Of a stretch of DNA of 21,747 nucleotides, positions 8,369-15,133 are shown in pieces. The first letter of the stretch is position 1. Each line of letters opens with the position of its first letter. Source of the DNA: a candidate division CSSED10-310 bacterium (GTDB taxonomy: Bacteria > CSSED10-310 > JAFGDC01); the NCBI GenBank assembly GCA_016932295.1, contig JAFGDC010000177.1:1-21747 (forward strand), given 5' to 3'. The position numbers and the translations under genes were made by a program. Below the pieces are notes generated by a model. That model was given only the letters and a program-made list of their open reading frames with translations, had not been told where the DNA came from and made no database searches.

Positions 8369-10879
8369 TTACAGGTCCCGTCGTTCTTCCGGGAATAACT
8401 CTCTCAACCGCCTGTCGGCTTCAGTCTCATGCTGAGTACCAGCGAACTCCTCCCTGATTTGCGCAAGGGTCTCACGAGCGCCGGGCAGGTTGCCGCGTCG
8501 CACCCTTGTCTCGACGAGTTCAAAGAGCAGCCAGCGCCGCAATCCACGGTCAGTGACATGAGCCAGCATCTGGTTCAATTCGTTTTCCGCCGCTTCCTGC
8601 TGTTCCGTTGACTTGAGCAGGTTGTACAAACCAGAATGGCCCTTGAAAGCCACCATCGGCTGGGTGGCATAGGTGTCTATGATATTCCGGAAAATCGCTT
8701 CGGCCTCCTCACGCCGGCCCTGTTCCTGCATGATATGGGCTTGCCCTTCGAGGGCACGGGCGCGTTGCTCCGCTCGTTCAGCCATGCCGGCTATCTCATT
8801 GTACAGATCCATGGCTTCCTGGGATTTCCCCAGGCGGCGCAACAGCTCGGTCTTGCCGAACAAGGCATCCATCACCAGTTCTGTATCCCCGGCGTATTGT
8901 TTCTGGATCCTGTCGTAGATCCGCATTGCGGCTTCCGTGTCACCCGCCTCCGATTGAATTTCGGCCAGCCGCCGCAGGGCAAAGGAACCCTGGTTGCCGC
9001 TGTGTGAATCATCGGCGATCGTGGTGAGAATCTCTATCGCTTCGGCACGCGAACCTTTCCTGAGAAGGAGGTTGGCGATACTGACCAAGGCATTGTTGGC
9101 ATTCCAGTAATCATTACGCGCCAATGCCTTGCGATGGTTGATCCGAAACATTTCTTCCGCCCGTGACAGGTCGCCGCTCTCTATGTGCATGTGCGCGAGA
9201 TTGTCTCGAGCCCAATTCGCTCGCACCGGATCGTCCGTCGACCGTTCTATTTCCTGGTACAGAGCCATTGCGTCCTCTCGCCGGCCATTGGTCCGCATCA
9301 ACGGCGCCAGGAGTGTTTTGATCTCTTCCGGTTCCTTTTCCAGGGTAGCAAACCGCACAAGAGCCTCCTGATACAACCCGACAGCCTCATTCAACCTGCC
9401 ACGCTGTTGCAAACTCTGGCCCTTGCCGCGGGTCGCCACCGCTCTGGTCAGCTCACTTGATCCGTTGGTGATCAGGCTGTTGAAGATGCGCTCGGCGATA
9501 TCAAATTGAGACTCGTTCCGGTACATTTCCGCCAGTTGCATGAGAAGAGAATCTGTTTCCTGATCGACGGTGACGAGTATGGTGTCCTCATTTTCAAGGA
9601 AGCGCTGACGGGCTTGTTGTTTTTCTCCCACCTCGAACTGCGCGCGGATAAGATCCACGAATGTGCGCAGGCGGTCCGGTTGCGTGGCGGCATCCCGGAG
9701 CAGGTTCTCGAAAATTTCCACGGCGTTCCGGCTGTCGCTGGTTTTCAATTGGACCTTGGCAAGGAGTTTCCTGGTTTCCATGACCCGCTCAGGTGATTCC
9801 CTGAAGACTTCGAGCATCTGCTCCAATACATCCTGTGCAGCCTGCCAGTTTTCCATGGCTTCATATACGGTCGCGGTGGATCGCATAAGCCAGAATCGAT
9901 GCTCGATATTGGCCGGGTCAGTCTCGAATCCGGCCATGATGCCAAGCAGCTTTTCGAACTGCCGGCGATTGAAGAGTAAGTCGAAGATGCAATAGTGTGC
10001 CGGGAGGATCACGGTGAACTCACCATCGGCATCCTCCAGCGCTTTGCGGCAGTAATCCAGTGCTTCATCGGTCCGTTTCAAGCCTTTCAATGCATTCCCC
10101 ATATAGAGAAACATCCTGGCCCGTTTCCGTAAATCCTTGCTGAATTGAACACTGCCTCGTTTCGCCAGTTCCAGCACCTTCGCATGCTGGTTCTGACCCA
10201 GTAACTGGTCGAGATGCAGCACAAAAGACGAAAAATCCCAGTTATCGGGATTGGTCCGTATGGAATGGATGCTCATTCCGATGGAAACCACCGACAACAT
10301 GACCAGGATGAGCAGTCCGAGCCGGGCGTAGGATGCGGCGGTCATGCCAGTCCCCTTGAACTGAGCGCCGCCAAGATGGCCGGTATCCCTGAGATGAGGA
10401 TCGAATGTGCAACCATGTGCCGACATGCCATGCAGAACGGCACCATCGAAGTGGCTCCCACGGAGGTCGCAGTTCCAAAGCTGGCTGTTCCGGAGCGAGG
10501 CATGTCTGAGATCAGCGCCGGTCAGATCGCAGTCCCGCAGCCGGGTATCATCGGCATCTGCCGAGGTCATGACGGCACCCTTCATGCCGCAGCGGATGAA
10601 TTGAGCGCCACACAAACGGCATCGGGATACATCAACGCCGTCGAGGCGGCAGTCGGTGAATCTGCAGCGCCGGAGATCAGCGCCGGCGAACCGCGCCTCA
10701 CGCAGATCGACATTCTCGAATTCGGTGGCCCGCATTTTCAGGCCTGTGGCATCGATTCCGCGCAAGTCTGCACCGGAAACTTTCCTGCCGCGCACCAGAT
10801 CGCCGGCGGACATGGTGTTCGCCGAGCCGTTCTTGACGTCCGTATCATGAGATCCGGACCGATCAGTCCCTCTCATCAT
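8369..10879 (-). CDS. Pentapeptide-repeat / single transmembrane / TPR protein
   Basis: This is an 836-residue protein. The ATG at 10879 follows GTGAGGAG with 5-nt spacing; a second ATG follows immediately. Residues about 36-175 are pentapeptide repeats with the A(D/N)LXX pattern (A37-D-L-R, A67-D-L-R, A122-D-L-R), which fold into a right-handed beta-helix. Residues 187-204 form one hydrophobic membrane helix. From about 225 to the C-terminus the protein is a long series of TPR-like helical pairs, including F-(X)-L-G-x-Y type motifs and repeats with A-(x)6-Y/F spacing. The likely topology is a cytoplasmic beta-helix, one membrane span, and a large periplasmic TPR solenoid; this is inferred, since there is no cleavable signal. 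TPR solenoids bind proteins, so the protein may link a cytoplasmic partner to a periplasmic one. It has its own promoter (10940-10969). Function is unknown. Confidence 0.8.
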   Translation of the reverse strand: MMRGTDRSGSHDTDVKNGSANTMSAGDLVRGRKVSGADLRGIDATGLKMRATEFENVDLREARFAGADLRRCRFTDCRLDGVDVSRCRLCGAQFIRCGMKGAVMTSADADDTRLRDCDLTGADLRHASLRNSQLWNCDLRGSHFDGAVLHGMSAHGCTFDPHLRDTGHLGGAQFKGTGMTAASYARLGLLILVMLSVVSIGMSIHSIRTNPDNWDFSSFVLHLDQLLGQNQHAKVLELAKRGSVQFSKDLRKRARMFLYMGNALKGLKRTDEALDYCRKALEDADGEFTVILPAHYCIFDLLFNRRQFEKLLGIMAGFETDPANIEHRFWLMRSTATVYEAMENWQAAQDVLEQMLEVFRESPERVMETRKLLAKVQLKTSDSRNAVEIFENLLRDAATQPDRLRTFVDLIRAQFEVGEKQQARQRFLENEDTILVTVDQETDSLLMQLAEMYRNESQFDIAERIFNSLITNGSSELTRAVATRGKGQSLQQRGRLNEAVGLYQEALVRFATLEKEPEEIKTLLAPLMRTNGRREDAMALYQEIERSTDDPVRANWARDNLAHMHIESGDLSRAEEMFRINHRKALARNDYWNANNALVSIANLLLRKGSRAEAIEILTTIADDSHSGNQGSFALRRLAEIQSEAGDTEAAMRIYDRIQKQYAGDTELVMDALFGKTELLRRLGKSQEAMDLYNEIAGMAERAEQRARALEGQAHIMQEQGRREEAEAIFRNIIDTYATQPMVAFKGHSGLYNLLKSTEQQEAAENELNQMLAHVTDRGLRRWLLFELVETRVRRGNLPGARETLAQIREEFAGTQHETEADRRLRELFPEERRDL

Positions 10880-10939
10880 GCTTTCTCCTCACTTCCTGGG
10901 ATGGCACGGGATCTGAGGTGTAACTCATTGCGATATGAG

Positions 10940-10969
10940 ACTATACGGCCAAAATACGAGGGCGGTCAA
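10940..10969 (-). promoter_or_regulatory. Sigma70-type promoter for the pentapeptide/TPR gene
   Basis: Read on the - strand: TTGACC (10969-10964), 18-nt spacer, TATAGT (10945-10940), each matching consensus at 5 of 6. The predicted start of transcription is near 10933, about 55 nt before the ATG at 10879. A second copy of the 8-mer TTGACCGC lies 14 nt upstream (10983-10976), giving a tandem direct repeat over the -35 region. Confidence 0.6.
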
Positions 10970-11005
10970 GAATCTGCGGTCAACGCCCGACAAGGGCGCA
11001 TTCCG

Positions 11006-11017
11006 GTCGGCGCCGAC
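11006..11017. repeat. 12-nt perfect palindrome after the long HAL-like gene
   Basis: GTCGGCGCCGAC is a perfect palindrome between the stop of the long lyase (11041) and the next gene's promoter. A smaller stem, CGCCC (10984-10988) with GGGCG (10994-10998), follows. Either could end the upstream transcript or serve as an operator. There is no U-tract and no direct evidence for either role. Confidence 0.3.
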
Positions 11018-11040
11018 AGGGCTTCAGCCGCCACCGCGGC

Positions 11041-12981
11041 TCACTCCTCCAGCAGACCGCTCAGAATACGACCGCGCACCAGGTGAGTTGCCGCTTCAAT
11101 GTCCTTGTACAGAGGACGATCCCGATCCAGGAAGGGAATTTCCCGCCGGATGATCGAACGGGCCTGGTCACACCGCGGCGCGACCCGTAAAGGTGCGCGC
11201 AGGTCCATGCCTTGAGCGGCGCAAAGCAGCTCGATGGCAACGATAATCTCGACATGTTCGAGAATTTGCCGGGCCTTTCGAGCGGAAATAGTGCCCATGC
11301 TGACGTGATCCTCGGTGTTGGCGCTGGTCGGGATCGAATCGACGCCAGCAGGATGCGCCAGGCACTTGTTCTCGGAGACGAGCGCGGCCGCGGTGTACTG
11401 AGCCAACATGAAGCCGCTGTTGCTGCCGCTGGTGAGTACCAGGAACGCCGGCAAGCCATTGCTCACGTTCTGATCAACCAGGTGAGCGATCCGCCGCTCG
11501 GCGATGCTGCCGACCTCGGCGAGAGCTATGGCCAGATAATCCATGCACAGCGCAATGATCTCGCCATGGAAATTACCGCCTGAACAGACGGCTGCCTCGA
11601 GCTGCTCCCGGTTCAGCTTGCTCCGGTATTCCTCCAGACTGCCGGCAGCCATGTCCGGGGGAAAGATGAGTGGATTGTCGGTGGCGGCATTAATTTCTAT
11701 GGTTACCACCTGCGCGGCATGCTCCAGAGCGGCGAGAGCGGCGCCAAGGACCTGTGGGGCACAACGGAAAGAATAGTCATCCTGTACCGGTTGAATATCC
11801 GGCAGCATTCCGCTCAGCAGTTGCACGCCCATTTTGAACAAGGACTGCAGCCGCTTGTCGTCGGTTTCCTGCCTGGACCAGAGTGCGACCAGGTGTTTGA
11901 TATGGGCGGCGATGGTGCGCCGCCACTGCGAGACAACGGGCATTCTGAAGCCGACAGCCTGGTGTTCGGACGCGAGAGCGTTGCACCAACTCCTGATTAC
12001 ATCACGCAACTCGATGATCTCCGCCAACCCTTTTTCCGGGGGCAGATAGTCCTGCAACGAATCGAGCACATGTATCAACTGCCCTGCCATGCCGAAATTG
12101 ATCGGAATGTTGAGCACCTGGCTGCCCTGCAGCATCCTGCGGAGATTTGCCGCCACGTCGATTTGACCTTGATGGGGACGCACCTCATGAACACGTGCAT
12201 CCAGTGCATAGGTGACCGCCTTGATGGCTTCATAGCTCATGGCGCACGCGACCTGTGCGGTCTTCATCAGGGCCCGGGCATCGCTGATGGTGAGCGCCGC
12301 GATGGCGGTCATCACCTGGGTGCCGTTATTGAGCGCCAAGCCCTCCTTCGCTTCCAGGATCACCGGCAGGGTGGCCGGAAGCCGGGCATCGCCCTCTTTC
12401 ACTGGCGTGAACGCATGGCGCGGCACGCGTTCCAGATAGACACCAGGCCGCGCGGGCGCCGGCTCATCCTGCCGTGTACCGCTGTAGATTTCACCCTTGC
12501 CGGTGAGGACGAGAGCCAGATGGGACAACGGGGCGAGATCACCACTGGCACCCACGGAGCCCTTCTCGGGAATGAGGGGGAAGATGCCGTGATTGACGAG
12601 ATCAGCCAGCGCCTGCACGGTATCGGAGCGAATGCCGGAATACCCCTTGGCCAATGTGTTCAGCCGCAGCAGCATGATGGCGCGGACCACGTCCTCGGGC
12701 AATGGATCACCCACGCCGCAGGCATGACTCTCGATCAGATTCTGCTGCAGAGCGCCGGTAATTTTCCTCGATATCCTGACATGACGCAGAGCGCCGAAGC
12801 CGGTGGTGAGACCATAGACCACATCCTCCGCATGCAGCAGCCGGTCTATTACCGCACGGCACCGATCCATGGCCTGAATCGAGGCATTGGAAAGGAGCAC
12901 GCCAACACGCTGCCTTGCCACCAGCTCGACGGTGGCGATATCAAGCGAGGAGCCATCGATTTCAACCGAGGAAACAGGCAC
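11041..12981 (-). CDS. hutH: Histidine ammonia-lyase-like MIO enzyme, long form with inserted helical segment
   Basis: This is a 646-residue protein with a GTG start at 12981 preceded by a GAGGGGGG ribosome site. HAL deaminates L-histidine to trans-urocanate. The MIO loop is intact: G-S-V-G-A145-S146-G147-D-L-A-P-L-S-H. Other catalytic features are Y56, the S85-H86 pair typical of HAL, N218-N-G-T-Q, Y403-S-F-R406 and T-S-A-N-T-E-D-H-V-S-M-G, where HAL usually has NQEDH. Typical bacterial HALs are about 510 residues. The extra length is an insertion at about residues 291-397, between R-R-M-L-Q-G-S and the Q-D-D-Y-S-F-R block, rich in helix-forming sequence. It is 36 nt downstream of the TPR gene and so probably in the parA operon. 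Histidine is the favoured substrate by motif, but no other Hut pathway gene is present. Confidence 0.85.
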   Translation of the reverse strand: MPVSSVEIDGSSLDIATVELVARQRVGVLLSNASIQAMDRCRAVIDRLLHAEDVVYGLTTGFGALRHVRISRKITGALQQNLIESHACGVGDPLPEDVVRAIMLLRLNTLAKGYSGIRSDTVQALADLVNHGIFPLIPEKGSVGASGDLAPLSHLALVLTGKGEIYSGTRQDEPAPARPGVYLERVPRHAFTPVKEGDARLPATLPVILEAKEGLALNNGTQVMTAIAALTISDARALMKTAQVACAMSYEAIKAVTYALDARVHEVRPHQGQIDVAANLRRMLQGSQVLNIPINFGMAGQLIHVLDSLQDYLPPEKGLAEIIELRDVIRSWCNALASEHQAVGFRMPVVSQWRRTIAAHIKHLVALWSRQETDDKRLQSLFKMGVQLLSGMLPDIQPVQDDYSFRCAPQVLGAALAALEHAAQVVTIEINAATDNPLIFPPDMAAGSLEEYRSKLNREQLEAAVCSGGNFHGEIIALCMDYLAIALAEVGSIAERRIAHLVDQNVSNGLPAFLVLTSGSNSGFMLAQYTAAALVSENKCLAHPAGVDSIPTSANTEDHVSMGTISARKARQILEHVEIIVAIELLCAAQGMDLRAPLRVAPRCDQARSIIRREIPFLDRDRPLYKDIEAATHLVRGRILSGLLEE

Positions 12982-13017
12982 AGATTCACCCCCCTCGAAC
13001 GTAATATCGTTGTGTGC

Positions 13018-13641
13018 TTAAATGTCCCGCGGTCGATTGCGGGATTGAAAAACGTCTTCGCCGAACGATTGCGCCAATCGCGGATCCAGTAAAACCGCAC
13101 GTTCATAAGCCGACATGGCCTTGTCTGGCTTACCGATCTTGTAATACATGGCGCTCAAGTTGTTCCAGGCGTCCACATCTTCCGGATTGAGTGTGACCAG
13201 ACGTTCGTAATGCATGACCGCGGTTGCCGGTTGGCCGACGGCTTCGTACGCCAGCGCCAGGTTGTAACGGAAATTGAGATCCTCCAGTATCTCCAGCGCT
13301 TTGATGTACTGCACGATGGACATTTCCGGATCTCCCTGCTTGAAGGCCTGAGCTGCCTTGCGGGCTGACTTCAAGGCGGATTCCCGCATTGCATCGAAAT
13401 CGGTCAAAGGATCGAAGATGCCTTTCTTGGCTTCCTTGAGAAGTTGCCGCAAAGCCGACAGTAAATTCTCTTCCGGTTTCAAACGCAATCGAATGATGAC
13501 TTCATCACCTTCCCTCGTGGCAACGCCGCGCGAGAAGTCCACCACCACATCCTGTTCATTCTGCAGCCTCGTGGTTCTGCGGAAAATTGCATCTATACCC
13601 TTGCCCAGTACATTTTCTTCCGAGCCTTCAACATTCGGCAC
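13018..13641 (-). CDS. TPR protein with Spo0J/ParB-like N-terminal ParA-interaction motif
   Basis: This is a 207-residue protein. The GTG at 13641 follows GGAGGT with 5-nt spacing and overlaps the end of parA by 14 nt, showing translational coupling. Residues 12-20 read L-G-K-G-I-D-A-I-F. In ParB/Spo0J proteins the N-terminus carries a very similar L-G-K-G-I-N-A-L-F or L-G-R-G-L-x-A-L motif that contacts ParA and stimulates its ATPase. Residues about 31-55 look beta-rich, 58-77 helical, and about 88-190 form three TPR units (88-121, 123-156, 157-190). There is no ParB nuclease-like or helix-turn-helix domain. It probably acts as a ParA adaptor that binds a protein through its TPRs; this is inference. 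The protein is cytoplasmic, with no signal or membrane segment. Confidence 0.85.
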   Translation of the reverse strand: MPNVEGSEENVLGKGIDAIFRRTTRLQNEQDVVVDFSRGVATREGDEVIIRLRLKPEENLLSALRQLLKEAKKGIFDPLTDFDAMRESALKSARKAAQAFKQGDPEMSIVQYIKALEILEDLNFRYNLALAYEAVGQPATAVMHYERLVTLNPEDVDAWNNLSAMYYKIGKPDKAMSAYERAVLLDPRLAQSFGEDVFQSRNRPRDI

Positions 13642-14407
13642 TGAGCACCTCCTTGGCGAGATCGCGGTAATCCCTGGTCCCATTCGAATCACTGGCGTAG
13701 AGATTGATCGGCAACCCATGACTGGGCGCTTCGGCGAGCTTGATGTTCATGCGGATGATTGAGTCGTAGATCTTGTCCCGGAAGTAACGCTTCAACTCTT
13801 GAAGAATCTGCTCACAGAGCTTGGTGTTGCTCTGGTACAAGGTCACGAGAATCCCTGCCAGACGCAGATCCGGATTGAGCCGCTTCTGCACGATCTTGAT
13901 GGTGTGCATAAGCTGACTCATGCCTTCCAAGGCGTAGAAATGCGCCTGCACGGGTATGACCACCTCCCTGGCGGTGGTCATGGCATTGAGCGTCAACAAT
14001 CCCAACGATGGCGGACAGTCCAGCACCACGTAATCATAATCGTCGATGGCCGCCATGATCTTCTCGCGTAACAGAATCTCGCGGCCGATCGCGTTCACCA
14101 ACTCCACCTCGGCACCGGAAAGATGAATGGTGGAAGGAATCATCTTGAGATTCGGCTGGGGAGTGTCTTGCACTACATCGTCGACCTCCAGATCCGGATC
14201 GATGAGCAGGTGGTACACAGACCGTTTCAGATCCTCCGAGCTGATACCGAGACCGATGGTGCCATTTGCCTGAGGATCCAGATCCACCAGCAATACACGA
14301 CGACCCGCCTCGGCAAGGCAGGCGCTGAGATTGATCGCCGTGGTGGTCTTGCCGCTTCCGCCTTTCTGGTTTGCTATGGCGATGATCTTCGGGAGCGAAT
14401 TGCCCAT
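13628..14407 (-). CDS. parA: ParA/Soj-type partition ATPase
   Basis: This is a 259-residue protein. ATG at 14407 is preceded by TAGGAG with 5-nt spacing. An ATG 15 codons upstream lies almost on the predicted transcription start and has no clear ribosome site. The deviant Walker A box is N13-Q-K15-G-G-S-G-K20-T-T, with the signature first Lys and Ser where Val is common. Walker A' is V-D-L-D-P-Q and Walker B is V-V-L-D-C-P-P-S-L-G. The A-E-A-P-S-H-G motif marks it as close to chromosomal Soj. ParA dimers bind DNA nonspecifically when ATP-bound and are released by a partner's N-terminus. By eye-alignment with B. subtilis Soj, the DNA-binding arginine R189 corresponds to N194 and R218 to K223. 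There is no ParB gene next to it; the partner position is taken by the TPR gene. Confidence 0.9.
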   Translation of the reverse strand: MGNSLPKIIAIANQKGGSGKTTTAINLSACLAEAGRRVLLVDLDPQANGTIGLGISSEDLKRSVYHLLIDPDLEVDDVVQDTPQPNLKMIPSTIHLSGAEVELVNAIGREILLREKIMAAIDDYDYVVLDCPPSLGLLTLNAMTTAREVVIPVQAHFYALEGMSQLMHTIKIVQKRLNPDLRLAGILVTLYQSNTKLCEQILQELKRYFRDKIYDSIIRMNIKLAEAPSHGLPINLYASDSNGTRDYRDLAKEVLSAEC

Positions 14408-14456
14408 AAAAACTCCTACCTGCTGAAGCTCGTTAGTCACGTTCTGGGACATATGG

Positions 14457-14485
14457 ACAATAACAATCAGGAATTTTTAAGTCAA
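14457..14485 (-). promoter_or_regulatory. Probable promoter of the parA-TPR-lyase operon
   Basis: Read on the - strand: TTGACT (14485-14480), 17-nt spacer, TATTGT (14462-14457). It matches consensus at 5 of 6 and 4 of 6 with ideal spacing. Transcription near 14450 would give a leader of about 43 nt to the ATG at 14407, and supports that start. Confidence 0.5.
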
Positions 14486-14970
14486 GCTCCAGCACCCTCC
14501 ACTCAATCCCCACCCATCCCTCCACACAGGAAGCATTTTATAGGGTATGAGCCACCAGTACGCGTCCTGCTCACCGGAAGTAAATCCATACCAGCCCGGT
14601 CCGTCCATGGTTTCTCCGAACGGCGGGACAGGCAAGCCGGCGGTACATGCCGCTGAAACGCCACAGGGCATCCATGCTCGATTGCACGGGATCGAGACCG
14701 GGAAAGATGCCTGTCAACGTCAACTGCCGCCCGATGACCGCCTCCTCACACGCGAAGCGCCCGCGACAGAGCGGACGCAATCCCTGATGCTCGTGGACCG
14801 TGAAAGATGCAAGATAATCACTGGAAAACCCAATTACCGGCACTCACGTGCTTCCCACCACCATCAGCCGCCAGCTCCCATTCCGATGCAACGGTTTTCA
14901 CCGCGATACCCGGCACTGGGTACGAATCGGACCAGCCGGCATCTTCCCGATGACAGGCCGTCCCTTCTCT
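14486..14970. other. Intergenic stretch between divergent genes, no confident gene
   Basis: About 485 nt with short overlapping open frames on both strands. Two - strand frames (14571-14843 and 14477-14671) give adjoining peptides that could be read as one frameshifted remnant. I see no recognisable domain, ribosome site or codon bias, so it is left unannotated. No RNA gene was recognised. Confidence 0.5.
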
Positions 14971-14999
14971 TGACATTCCCATGGTTATCTCATACAGAA
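14971..14999 (+). promoter_or_regulatory. Possible promoter of the M6 metalloprotease gene
   Basis: TTGACA (14971-14976) is a perfect -35; the hexamer 17 nt later is TACAGA (14994-14999), which matches only 3 of 6. Transcription from here would give a leader of about 128 nt before the ATG at 15134. The -35 is strong but the -10 is weak. Confidence 0.35.
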
Positions 15000-15133
15000 G
15001 ACAAGGTACTATTATGGGCTGTCATGTTGGTTCGTGCTTCCATGGTTCATCTCGAATCATCCGCAACGGACGTTCAGCATGCGCGGGAAAGAACACGGTA
15101 GTGGCAATCAATCAAAACAAGGAGACTAACCGT

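Noticed and set aside
10214..11086. 290-residue open frame on the + strand
   Set aside because: It is opposite the pentapeptide repeats; its repetitive look comes from the repeat on the other strand.
11719..13092. 457-residue open frame on the + strand
   Set aside because: It is the antisense shadow of the long HAL-like gene; the - strand frame carries the complete MIO-family motifs.
13642..13719. Longer start for the TPR protein
   Set aside because: It would overlap parA by about 90 nt and lacks a ribosome site; GGAGGT before the GTG at 13641 fits better.
14408..14452. Upstream ATG start for ParA adding 15 residues
   Set aside because: It lies at about the predicted transcription start, and the strong TAGGAG site is correctly spaced for the ATG at 14407.
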